Assembly (NCBI GenBank): GCA_002327785.1 | Contig: DCUI01000340.1 | Location: forward strand, 1-8,717 | Reading direction: 5' to 3' | Source of the DNA: Phycisphaerales bacterium UBA2218 | GTDB taxonomy: Bacteria > Planctomycetota > Phycisphaerae > Sedimentisphaerales > Anaerobacaceae | Length of the DNA: 8,717 nucleotides | In this document: one piece after another, positions 1 to 6,661 of the stretch | Position numbering within the stretch: position 1 is the stretch's first letter | Layout of the letters: each line of letters opens with the position of its first letter | Position numbers and translations under genes: made by a program | Notes under the pieces: generated by a model | What the model was told of the DNA's origin: nothing | Databases searched by the model: none | Seen by the model: the letters and a program-made list of their open reading frames with translations, nothing else

Positions 1-2
1 AC

Positions 3-569
3 CCACAAATCACTCAAGAGAGCCAGAAATCCAAGCATTCAGTGCTCGAAAAGGACGGCCGGTTTGAACGTCGGCTCTATGAGCCCTGCATCGCCGCCGA
101 GACGGTGGTCGAGTCCGACTTCGGCGAGGCCGGCAATATCGCCTTCAGGCGATTGTACAAGTATATCTCGGGCGAGAACCGCACGAGTCAGTCCATCGCC
201 ATGACAGCCCCGGTAAACCAAGAGGCCCGCTCGGAGAAGATCGCTATGACGGCCCCAGTGAATCAGCAGAGGTCCGGCGACAACTGGGTTGTCAGTTTTC
301 TGATGCCGGCCAAGTACACGATGCAGACGCTGCCCGAACCGTTGGACCCATCCGTGACGCTCAGAGAGATCCCCGCTCGAAAGATGGCATCGGTGAGGTA
401 TTCCGGAACGTGGAGCCGGAAACGCTACGAAGAGCATCGGACACGCCTTGTGCAATTCATCGAGAAACGAGGATGGAAGGTCCTGGGGGAACCGGTTTTC
501 GCCCGGTACGATCCGCCGTTTCAATTGCCTTTTCTACGCCGCAATAAGATCTTGATTCCGGTCGAATGA
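3..569 (+). CDS. SOUL haem-binding family protein, 5' end outside window
   Basis: The frame is open from the left edge (it reads PQITQESQKSKHSVLEKDG...) to a TGA at 567-569, so the start lies upstream. A GTG at 42 is probably the internal valine of the family's VLEKDG...E.R.YEP opening, not a start. Diagnostic features are that opening, the GNIAFRRLYKYISGEN segment and the doubled IAMTAPVNQ motif, typical of the SOUL/HBP family (single alpha/beta domain of about 180-200 residues). The C-terminal segment with RYDPPFQLPFLRRNKILIPV is the usual family ending, so the 3' end is intact. Family members bind haem or tetrapyrroles in some eukaryotes; the bacterial role is largely unsettled. A signal peptide may lie in the missing part. 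The downstream glycosidase is on the same strand, but a 96-bp gap with a strong hairpin argues against tight coupling. Confidence 0.88.
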   Translation, partial: PQITQESQKSKHSVLEKDGRFERRLYEPCIAAETVVESDFGEAGNIAFRRLYKYISGENRTSQSIAMTAPVNQEARSEKIAMTAPVNQQRSGDNWVVSFLMPAKYTMQTLPEPLDPSVTLREIPARKMASVRYSGTWSRKRYEEHRTRLVQFIEKRGWKVLGEPVFARYDPPFQLPFLRRNKILIPVE

Positions 570-581
570 GCTGTAGACATC

Positions 582-615
582 CATGCGGGTAGGTGGCAAC
601 ATACCTATCCGTGTG
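582..615 (+). other. 13-bp intergenic hairpin between SOUL and glycosidase genes
   Basis: Bases 582-594 pair with 603-615 (CATGCGGGTAGGT with ACCTATCCGTGTG), giving 13 pairs of which three are G-U, around an 8-base loop GGCAACAT. It begins 12 bases after the SOUL stop codon. No T-run follows, so it is not a canonical intrinsic terminator. It may protect the upstream mRNA 3' end, assist termination, or separate expression of the two genes. The stem is seen in the sequence; the role is inference. Confidence 0.5.
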
Positions 616-665
616 CGGCAACAGCCGGTGTGAAGAAGCAAACAACCTTCTGCAGGAGACTGAGA

Positions 666-2876
666 ATGGCCGTGGGTCACATGCGATGGATTCGCTTTGC
701 AGCGGTGGCATGGGCTTCATTCTGTATCGCGGCGGTCCAGTCAGCCCACGCGGCCAAGGAAGTACCCGATTCTATCTGGTTCCATCGTTCGTTGGTCGGG
801 ATGGAGGTCGGACCCACGGGGGCTCAGTTCGGCCACAGCGATCCAGATGACGCTCGCTACTGTTCCCAATTCAATGGGAGGGACATTGTCCGCCGCTGCG
901 TGTCCGCCGGCTGCGACTATCTCGTCATCTGGGCACGCGACGGGGATTATGCATACTATGACTCCAAGCTGCTGCCGAAGGCCCCTGGCCTCGGCCAGCG
1001 AGATCCCCTGCGGGAAACGATGGACGAAGCGATCCGACACAAACTCCCGGTGATCGCCTACTGCGTGGTGCAACAGGGTGGGCACTATCTGCGCGAGCAT
1101 CCCGAGTTCGAGATGCGCGACCCCACGGGCAATCGAATCGGGCGGTTCTGCTACAACTCCGGCTACCTCGATGCGATGAAGCAAATCGTGGCCGAGCAGC
1201 TTGCCTATGGCATTGCGGGCTTTCACATCGACATGATGGACCAGGGTTTCGGCCCTCCGTATGGCTGCTGGTGCGAGCACTGCCGCAAGGCGTTCGAGGC
1301 CAAGTACGGCCATGCCATGCCCACAGGCGTCACATGGGACGACAAGTGGGACCACATGCTCGAGTTCCGCTACGAAACGAGTGCAAGGTTCGAGCGAGCA
1401 CTTTACGATCACATCAAGTCGCTCAATCCTCATGCCACCGTGGACTTCAACTACCACGGCAATCCCCCGTTTTCCTGGGAGGTCGGCCAGCGGCCGGTGC
1501 AGCATGCCGGTAATGCCGATTTCGTCACCGGCGAGACGGGCGTATGGGGTTTCAGCGCGCTGACGGTCGGGCTCAACGCGGAGTTCTATCGGGCCGCGAC
1601 CCCGGGTCTGCCTGTTCAGGTGGCGATACAGCGCGGGGTACGGATGTACCATGACCAGACGACGCGTCCGCTCAACGACATCCGCTGGGAACTCCTGACA
1701 CTGTTGGCCCATAACGCATTCGTGACGATGGTGGACAAGACCGGCTTCGACGGCCGACTCGATCCGGTGGCCTACGAGCGAATCGGGATCGCATTCAAAG
1801 AGGCGCATGCCAAACGAGAGCATTTCGGCCAGACGCCCGTTGCCGAGGTGGGGATCTACTTCAGCAGCCGGACTCGGGATTGGCTCGGACGCGAACAGGC
1901 GGCAGATTACTTCCAGAGCTTCCAGGGCGTCCACAAGGCCATGGTCTATGAGCATATTCCCTGGGGGATTTTGCTTGACGAGAATGTGACGTTGGAACGG
2001 CTGCGACAATTCCCGGTGATACTGCTTCCGCACGCCGCCATCCTTTCCAAGCCCGAGGTTGCCCTGCTGCGGGACTATGTGCAGGAAGGCGGCCGCCTGA
2101 TCCTAACCGGCTGGACCGGCATGCTCGGCTGGCTGGGCGAGCCACGCGAAGAATCCGCCCTGGGGGAACTCGCGGGCGTCGATTTGGTCCGGCGGCTCGA
2201 TTTCTTGGACAACTGGGTGCGATTCCCTGGCCATTCTGAAGGGCCGACATCCATCTTGGGCCAGGGCATTCCAGGGGCCTGGCCATTTCTGGTCAAAGGA
2301 CCTGCCGCGGTGCTGGAGGCCACCTCGGCCCAACCGGTCGGCGAACTCTTGGAGCCATTCCGCACCACTCGTCAGCGAGAAGGCAGGGAAGGCACAGACT
2401 GGCCCATGAGCGCTGACGCGCCGGTCGGTCCGGCCATTCTGTTGAACGAGATCGGCAAAGGCAAGGTGCTCACCCTTGCCTGCTCGCCCGATTATGCCAC
2501 GGCCAGCGAACATCACATCGTGGAGGCGCGTGCACTTCTGGCCAACGCTGTTCGATTTCTCAATCCCAATCCCCGGGTTCGCATCACGGCTCCGACCACG
2601 ATCGAAGCGATCGTCACCGACGATCGGGCCAACCGGACGCTCCGCGTCCACCTGCTGGGATACAACGCGCCGCCGCAGACGACCCCGTCCAAGGATCGGC
2701 CCCATGTCCTGCCCGGCCTCATTGAAGACGCACCCTTGTATCAGGCAACCATCGAATTCGCCGAACGGATCAAACGAGCCACAGCCACTAACAAATCCAC
2801 GAGACTGACCCGGCACGGCCGGCGGTTGGAGGTGACGGTCAACAACATCCACGAGATCGTGGTCCTCAGCTACTGA
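666..2876 (+). CDS. Secreted GHL6-like glycoside hydrolase with GATase-like domain
   Basis: Predicted 736-residue exported enzyme. I chose the ATG at 666 because AGGAGA at 654-659 lies 6 bases upstream; a GTG at 630 in the same frame would add 12 residues but lacks a ribosome-binding site, and an ATG at 681 is also possible. Residues 1-29 form a Sec-type signal peptide (basic start, hydrophobic FAAVAWASFCIAAV, cleavage near SAHA). About residues 35-390 look like a TIM-barrel domain of the hypothetical glycosyl hydrolase 6 type. It includes FHIDMMD (D189, D192), likely at a catalytic strand end, a cysteine-rich CWCEHC (C201, C203, C206) followed by RKAFEAKYG, and GETG with E290. About residues 393-630 resemble the GATase-like beta-galactosidase trimerisation fold (VILLPHAAILS, GGRLILTGWTG). 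A small beta domain ends the protein. Substrate unknown; fucosidase- or galactosidase-like activity is possible. It converges on the GH36 gene. Confidence 0.72.
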   Translation: MAVGHMRWIRFAAVAWASFCIAAVQSAHAAKEVPDSIWFHRSLVGMEVGPTGAQFGHSDPDDARYCSQFNGRDIVRRCVSAGCDYLVIWARDGDYAYYDSKLLPKAPGLGQRDPLRETMDEAIRHKLPVIAYCVVQQGGHYLREHPEFEMRDPTGNRIGRFCYNSGYLDAMKQIVAEQLAYGIAGFHIDMMDQGFGPPYGCWCEHCRKAFEAKYGHAMPTGVTWDDKWDHMLEFRYETSARFERALYDHIKSLNPHATVDFNYHGNPPFSWEVGQRPVQHAGNADFVTGETGVWGFSALTVGLNAEFYRAATPGLPVQVAIQRGVRMYHDQTTRPLNDIRWELLTLLAHNAFVTMVDKTGFDGRLDPVAYERIGIAFKEAHAKREHFGQTPVAEVGIYFSSRTRDWLGREQAADYFQSFQGVHKAMVYEHIPWGILLDENVTLERLRQFPVILLPHAAILSKPEVALLRDYVQEGGRLILTGWTGMLGWLGEPREESALGELAGVDLVRRLDFLDNWVRFPGHSEGPTSILGQGIPGAWPFLVKGPAAVLEATSAQPVGELLEPFRTTRQREGREGTDWPMSADAPVGPAILLNEIGKGKVLTLACSPDYATASEHHIVEARALLANAVRFLNPNPRVRITAPTTIEAIVTDDRANRTLRVHLLGYNAPPQTTPSKDRPHVLPGLIEDAPLYQATIEFAERIKRATATNKSTRLTRHGRRLEVTVNNIHEIVVLSY

Positions 2877-2939
2877 AGCGTACCGCCGTGATCGCAGAGT
2901 CGGAAGCTGGCCGCGTTCCCCGGTCCGAAGGTTCGGCAT

Positions 2940-5348
2940 TTACAATTCGTCAGGGCGGAATTCCCATTCCGTGCGAGTGTTGTGATCAAATCGTACTCGA
3001 ACGCGCAGCACGTGCTCGTCGATCATTTTCAGCGTGTAGCCGGGCCGATCCTGGAAGATGAACGGCTTGCCTTGGCGCCAGGGGTGAGCGTCGGGTACAT
3101 AGATAGTCACGTTGTGGGCGGAGCCGAGCGGTCCCAGCGACACACCCGCCAGGGTTCCGCCCCCCGAGTCCCAAGCGACACTGTCCAACTCATGCGCTCC
3201 CTGCAGCACATGGCGGTCAGTCGAAATCACCTGGGGGATATCTCGCTTCTCATGCAAGGCCAGCAGACTCACGCTCGCAGGCGGCGCCATCACGCTCAGT
3301 TCCCCTGATTGTTCACCATGGAACGCTTCCTTCCAGAAGTCGTACGCCAGGTAGGTCTTCCCGGGATCGAGCCAGAGGCTCTCCAAGGGCAACGTCCGCC
3401 CCATTGTCTCGGTTTCACTGGGATTGAAGATGCCCACGACCGTCCATTCACCGAAGGACTTGCGCACCCGTAGTGCGAATGCCGTGTGCAGGTCGGTGTC
3501 GAACAGGTTCACCGGTCTTGCCGCCTCGCCCCAGGAGGGAAGAACCTTCCTGAGGATCTCCAGACGCGAAGGGTCCAGATCGGGCAGCCGGTCTCCGGAA
3601 ATCAGATTGCCACCGGTAAGAGCGATGAGCGTCGCGGCCGCCTGGGCCTGCGACAGGCTGAGCGAACTCAAACACACATGGTCCGCGTCATTGATCCAGG
3701 TCCGCTTGTGGAAGTAGTAACGCTTGGCGGCAGCCGGCGCGCTGCTGGTCGAACTGAGGAAGTACTGTTTCCACGTATTGCGTCGAAAGCCGTAGTTCTG
3801 ATCCAGTTCGATCCTCATGCTGTCGAGCAACCCGACCGTTACAGGACCGGGGCCGCAGTCCTGGATATGGCACTCAGGCCCAACAACCGCCTGTCGCATG
3901 ATCTCGAAGCCTTTGCGGTAGGCCATGGCCCGTGTGACCGTTGGATCGTGATAGTGGTGGGCAGAGAGGAGCGACCAATCGACGAAGTCGATTTTGACCA
4001 TTTCATAGCCCCACTTGTTGGCCACCGTGTCGAACAGATCCGCCAGCCATGCGGCTGCGGCGGGATGAGTGATGTCCAGCCCGTAGCGCTTGGGGTTCTC
4101 ATTCTTGGCCCAATCCGAGTCTTCACTGGGCCATGGACCGACGCGCTTGAGCCGGCCATCCGGATGGCGGAGCAGCCAATCAGGGTGTTTCTGAAAGAGC
4201 TCAGTGGGTTCGGAAATGACATAGGGGGCGATCCAGATCCCCGGCTTCAGTCCCAGGGTCCGGATTCGGTCCGCCAACCACTTCATCCCATGGGGGAACT
4301 TGTCGTTTCCTTCCCAGTCGCCATGCCATCGCTGGAATCCCTCATCCACCTGGATATACCGCAGGCCGAGCGGCCTGAGGACGCGGGCGGCGAACTCGGC
4401 ATTGCGGATCACCTCGTCTTCTGTGAGGTGCTCATAGGTGTAGAACCAACTGCACCAGCCGTTGACGACTGAATTGACCCTCGCCGCATGCATCTTGCCC
4501 ATTGCATCCGCATAGCTTTCCAGAGCCGTATACGGATCCGGGGCAACGCAGAACATGAATCGACCGCTGCCGATGACTTGGCCGGGCCGGAGTTCGAATC
4601 CCTTCGCCAGGACAGACTCGGCGGTCAAAGAGATGGCATCCTGGTCTTCTCGATGCACTACGATCTGGCCCAGAGCCGCTTGATTATCCACGTAGCCGCA
4701 GGCCAACCCCTCGCGATGATACCCACGGAACACGCCGATGTTCCACCAGCTTCGCAGAGGTTTCGCATCAGGGAGGGCGAAATCGGCAATGGCGCCGGGA
4801 TCATAGTACATGGGGCCGTTGGTCAGGATCTTCGTGGCCTCCGGCCAGTACATCGCCCCTCCCGTTTGGCGGGTTGCGCAGACAGGTTCCAGGCTCTCGA
4901 TGATGACCGGCTGCGCGGAGACATTCCTGCACATAGCCTCGATCATGAGCGTTGATTGGTTGTCATAGAGGGCTATGTGCAATTCAAAATCGAGTTGTCG
5001 TTCTGCGTCGGTGGAATGAACCACCAACTGCCGGCCCTGTCCCAGGCGGTCCTGGAAACGTACCGTCTGGATCGTGTGGTGATAGGCGGGCTCACTTGTG
5101 GCGCGAGGACCCTTGTCCGTGTTGGCCCGAAGTGTCACGCCAGAGAGGAACGTCTCTCCGCCTCGACGCCAGACGGCGAATCGCCCCCGCTGACTATCGA
5201 AAGCCGCGGCGAAAACATCATTCTCGACTTGGGGTGCAGGCTGTGTCCCGGCGAGCACCCGTGCGGCAGCAGACGCCGCCAGCGGCAACGCCACACCAGA
5301 ACAGGCAAGGCCTTTGATGAAGTCTCTTCGGTTTGAGCGAAGATTCAT
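2940..5348 (-). CDS. Tat-exported GH36-type alpha-galactosidase (melibiase family)
   Basis: Predicted 802-residue retaining glycosidase acting outside the cytoplasm. The ATG at 5348 is preferred over an in-frame GTG at 5357; neither has a good Shine-Dalgarno. The N-terminus SNRRDFIKG plus a hydrophobic, alanine-rich stretch (to about residue 34) is a twin-arginine signal. About residues 42-280 form a beta-sandwich. The catalytic barrel starts at GWCSWFYTYEH (about 297-307) and carries VDEGFQ, GDWEGNDKFPHGMKWLADRI and GLKPGIWIAPY, all typical of GH36/GH27. VKIDFVDW places the likely nucleophile at D454. CGPGP (about 498-502) then SMRIELD, with R512 and D516 spaced as the Arg and acid/base Asp of GH27/36, gives the second catalytic residue. 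A beta-rich C-terminal region follows (about 590-802). No frameshift is seen. Alpha-galactosidase is the best call, but specificity in this clan varies, so alpha-N-acetylgalactosaminidase or another alpha-galactoside activity is possible. Confidence 0.83.
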   Translation of the reverse strand: MNLRSNRRDFIKGLACSGVALPLAASAAARVLAGTQPAPQVENDVFAAAFDSQRGRFAVWRRGGETFLSGVTLRANTDKGPRATSEPAYHHTIQTVRFQDRLGQGRQLVVHSTDAERQLDFELHIALYDNQSTLMIEAMCRNVSAQPVIIESLEPVCATRQTGGAMYWPEATKILTNGPMYYDPGAIADFALPDAKPLRSWWNIGVFRGYHREGLACGYVDNQAALGQIVVHREDQDAISLTAESVLAKGFELRPGQVIGSGRFMFCVAPDPYTALESYADAMGKMHAARVNSVVNGWCSWFYTYEHLTEDEVIRNAEFAARVLRPLGLRYIQVDEGFQRWHGDWEGNDKFPHGMKWLADRIRTLGLKPGIWIAPYVISEPTELFQKHPDWLLRHPDGRLKRVGPWPSEDSDWAKNENPKRYGLDITHPAAAAWLADLFDTVANKWGYEMVKIDFVDWSLLSAHHYHDPTVTRAMAYRKGFEIMRQAVVGPECHIQDCGPGPVTVGLLDSMRIELDQNYGFRRNTWKQYFLSSTSSAPAAAKRYYFHKRTWINDADHVCLSSLSLSQAQAAATLIALTGGNLISGDRLPDLDPSRLEILRKVLPSWGEAARPVNLFDTDLHTAFALRVRKSFGEWTVVGIFNPSETETMGRTLPLESLWLDPGKTYLAYDFWKEAFHGEQSGELSVMAPPASVSLLALHEKRDIPQVISTDRHVLQGAHELDSVAWDSGGGTLAGVSLGPLGSAHNVTIYVPDAHPWRQGKPFIFQDRPGYTLKMIDEHVLRVRVRFDHNTRTEWEFRPDEL

Positions 5349-5558
5349 AACCACCACTGTAATGTCAGGCGCTTGGCTCGGTCAAGGTCCTGGTGCGTGG
5401 GAGACTGCCTCACATTCTGGTGTATGCCAAGAAGAACCTGCCATGGACCCCGTGCTGCAGCCCACTCATCAACCATAGGATGGTAGGACTTCAAGAGTCC
5501 GCCTGGATGCTCAATGCCCATGATCTCCGCTTGGTAGTCCCCACGTTGCAGCTCATCA

Positions 5559-5642
5559 GTCCACTTGTGTACGCCGCAGACGCCCCCCGCGAGGATCGGT
5601 CTCGTGTCTTGTTTGGCCTCATTGAGGATACACCCATGTGTA
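5559..5642 (+). pseudogene. Decayed fragment homologous to 3' end of GHL6 glycosidase
   Basis: Bases 5591-5640 align without gaps to 2691-2740 of the GHL6-like gene at 37/50 identities, and 12 of the 13 differences are transitions. Upstream, 5572-5582 (CGCCGCAGACG) is identical to 2671-2681, and 5559-5567 matches 2646-2654 at 8/9. These blocks are separated by a 12-base deletion and a 1-base deletion that shift the frame and then restore it. The translated pieces correspond to RPHVLPGLIEDAPLY (GHL6 residues 678-692), here RSRVLFGLIEDTPMC. No start, catalytic domain or normal ending is present, so this is a remnant of a duplicated or related gene, not a working one. It has the same orientation as the intact gene, with the GH36 gene between them. 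Confidence 0.6.
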
Positions 5643-5770
5643 CCTGTCAAGCAGGCGTCGGACCGCTCTGGAGCGGCCGAACTCGGCGTCAGGAACCCTT
5701 CAGGAGGGGGCTGCATCAACCCCCCGTAATGGGGACCAACCCAAGCCGGTGGAGCGCGCAACAGGCGCGC
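5629..5770. other. Cluster of short stable hairpins, possible structured RNA
   Basis: Within 142 bases there are at least five separate inverted repeats: TACAC/GTGTA (5629-5642), CCTG/CAGG (5643-5655), CCGCTC/GAGCGG (5663-5676), GCCG/CGGC (5676-5687) and GCGCGC/GCGCGC around AACAG (5754-5770). A further G-run/C-run pair lies at 5706-5734. No convincing protein is encoded on either strand. The direction of any transcript is unknown; on the minus strand it would form part of the GH36 upstream region. This is a structural description only. Confidence 0.4.
5706..5734. other. Two mutually exclusive G/C-run hairpins
   Basis: GGGGG at 5706-5710 can pair with five bases of the C-run 5720-5725 around the loop CTGCATCAA. 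The same C-run can instead pair with GGGG at 5731-5734 around GTAAT. The shared middle strand gives a two-state fold on the plus-strand RNA. No adjacent gene on the plus strand makes a regulatory role evident. Confidence 0.3.
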
Positions 5771-5790
5771 CACAAGACGATTCGTTTCGC

Positions 5791-5823
5791 CTTCGGCGCG
5801 GCTTCGGCTCCGCTTCGGCCCGC
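5791..5823. repeat. Three tandem 11-bp repeats headed by CTTCGGC
   Basis: The units are CTTCGGCGCGG (5791-5801), CTTCGGCTCCG (5802-5812) and CTTCGGCCCGC (5813-5823). The first seven bases are identical in all three and the last four vary. CTTCGG is the DNA form of the very stable C(UUCG)G tetraloop, although flanking pairing is short here. It closes the hairpin-rich stretch that begins at 5629. Confidence 0.6.
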
Positions 5824-5897
5824 ATCATAAGTCCTGTAATGACAATCGTTAATCGTTCCGTGACAACCACTTACAAACCGGGTAGAGGACGGGTTGT

Positions 5898-5921
5898 CCG
5901 TTTGCCCTTGCGTGCGAACGG
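5898..5921. other. 8-bp inverted repeat just upstream of a TTGACA promoter
   Basis: CCGTTTGC (5898-5905) pairs with GCGAACGG (5914-5921), one pair being T-G, around the loop CCTTGCGT. It ends 11 bases before the TTGACA at 5933. No T-run follows, so it is not an obvious terminator; as DNA it could be a protein-binding dyad. Role unknown. Confidence 0.3.
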
Positions 5922-5932
5922 CCAATATGCAA

Positions 5933-5962
5933 TTGACAGAAGGGGGTGTTCTTTGATACTAT
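5933..5962 (+). promoter_or_regulatory. Sigma70-like promoter of the 9-codon unit
   Basis: A perfect TTGACA -35 hexamer (5933-5938) follows an A/T-rich stretch. The -10 is either GATACT at 5955-5960 with a 16-base spacer or TACTAT at 5957-5962 with an 18-base spacer, each matching four of six consensus bases. Transcription would begin near 5967-5970. The matching ribosome-binding site and terminator downstream make a chance match less likely. Confidence 0.55.
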
Positions 5963-5987
5963 ATTGGTGTTGTGAGTGTAGACGATA

Positions 5988-6004
5988 GGTCTTGCCAAAA
6001 GACT
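5988..6004 (+). promoter_or_regulatory. Small hairpin directly before the Shine-Dalgarno
   Basis: GTCTT (5989-5993) pairs with AAGAC (5999-6003) around GCCAA, with an extra G-T pair (5988 with 6004). It abuts GAGGAGGA (6005-6012). As RNA it would hold the 5' leader just upstream of the ribosome-binding site without masking it. Confidence 0.35.
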
Positions 6005-6018
6005 GAGGAGGAATGTTG

Positions 6019-6048
6019 ATGACACTACACAACACGGAGACGGGGTGA
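6019..6048 (+). CDS. 9-codon leader-type ORF (MTLHNTETG)
   Basis: AGGAGG at 6006-6011 lies 7 bases before the ATG at 6019, an ideal spacing; another in-frame ATG at 6013 is too close to it. The ORF reads MTLHNTETG and stops at TGA 6046-6048. It sits behind a promoter at 5933 and in front of a terminator at 6036-6076. Its last four sense codons and stop form the left arm of that terminator, so a ribosome reaching the stop should block hairpin formation. This is the layout of a leader peptide or attenuator, yet no ordinary gene follows: a GTG overlapping the stop opens only a 76-codon frame of unconvincing content. Alternatives are a tiny expressed peptide, a ~115-nt sRNA, or the stump of a lost gene. 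Three of nine codons are threonine, and there is no run of a single regulatory amino acid. Confidence 0.4.
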   Translation: MTLHNTETG

Positions 6049-6082
6049 TCGGGTTGTTAGCGTCACCTACGTCTCCCTTTTT
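6036..6082 (+). terminator. Intrinsic terminator overlapping the 9-codon ORF
   Basis: GGAGACG (6036-6042) pairs perfectly with CGTCTCC (6070-6076), and GGTGA (6044-6048) with TCACC (6063-6067), giving 12 Watson-Crick pairs with small bulges; CG/CG pairs can extend the tip. A five-T run (6078-6082) follows after one C. This is the strongest rho-independent terminator I see in the window. Confidence 0.78.
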
Positions 6083-6460
6083 CATTTCGCGCGAGTTTCT
6101 CCGCGCCGTATTGGTACCGAACTCCTCGATGGGTGATTCGCCAAACCTTGGGCGTGCATATGAAGGTGCCATCCTCAACCGGGGCGGGCGACCTTGCGAG
6201 ACCAAGACACTCATCCCTCACAGCCGTATAAGGCGGTTCGGCGATCGGTCCCGAAATAGTATATCTTGCCTGTGATCTTCTTGCAGAACTGGCCTGTCTT
6301 GTGTAATGTAAGTGGGAACTTGTCAGAACGTGTTCGTCTTTCAGACGTGGGCTTTGTCATGATAGGTACTCCCTGCTACAGCCGAAGAACTCAAGAACAC
6401 CACGAGATTCTGAACCAGCCCACGGTTGTAGTCAAGGTTGTATTTCAAAAGAATAGCGCA
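6083..6460. other. Intergenic stretch with no recognised gene
   Basis: Open frames here are short (76-121 codons across the region), have no Shine-Dalgarno and match nothing I recognise. A 5-bp hairpin, CGTCT/AGACG with loop TTC, lies at 6335-6347 and has no T-run. A TATACT hexamer on the minus strand around 6258-6263 has only a poor -35 partner. I see no repeat or attachment site. Confidence 0.6.
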
Positions 6461-6488
6461 TTACGATGCGTGCATAAAGCTTTATTAT
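6461..6488 (+). promoter_or_regulatory. Probable promoter of the tRNA-Arg gene
   Basis: TATTAT at 6483-6488 matches the -10 consensus at five of six positions and lies 10 bases before the mature tRNA 5' end at 6499. A weak -35, TTACGA (6461-6466), is 16 bases further upstream. The surrounding A/T-rich stretch (6438-6498) contrasts with the GC-rich flanks. Confidence 0.42.
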
Positions 6489-6498
6489 GCAGTAGTTT

Positions 6499-6572
<74 letters not shown>

Positions 6573-6590
6573 TGGGGCGAGTCTCAGGGA

Positions 6591-6621
6591 GCATCCGCAC
6601 TCACGGTGTGATGACGGGTGC
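6591..6621 (+). terminator. Possible terminator after the tRNA, weak
   Basis: GCATCCG (6591-6597) pairs with CGGGTGC (6615-6621) with one T-G pair; inside, TCAC/GTGA (6601-6604, 6608-6611) pair around GGT. ATTCTGTCT follows instead of a clean T-run. It lies between two convergent genes (tRNA on plus, phosphoesterase on minus) and could serve either. Confidence 0.35.
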
Positions 6622-6661
6622 ATTCTGTCTGCTCCGCCCGCCTGATTGCCGGTCCCGATCG

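Noticed and set aside
741..2033. 430-codon minus-strand frame opposite the GHL6-like gene
   Set aside because: A long antisense frame of the kind expected in GC-rich coding DNA; the plus-strand frame has signal peptide, domains and ribosome-binding site.
2925..2936. CCGAA/TTCGG inverted repeat between the two convergent glycosidase genes
   Set aside because: Only about four usable pairs with a tiny loop and no T-run on either side, too weak to call a terminator.
5345..5773. Minus-strand 142-codon frame whose stop overlaps the GH36 start (ATGA)
   Set aside because: The overlap looks operon-like, but its middle is simply the antisense of the GHL6-homologous block and its N-terminal part crosses the hairpin cluster. 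No Shine-Dalgarno or recognised domain. The last ~60 codons read somewhat protein-like, so a decayed gene there is possible but unsupported.
6045..6275. 76-codon plus-strand frame starting with GTG over the stop of the 9-codon ORF
   Set aside because: Translational coupling would be attractive, but the start lies inside the terminator stem, the product has no recognisable features, and most transcripts would end at 6082.
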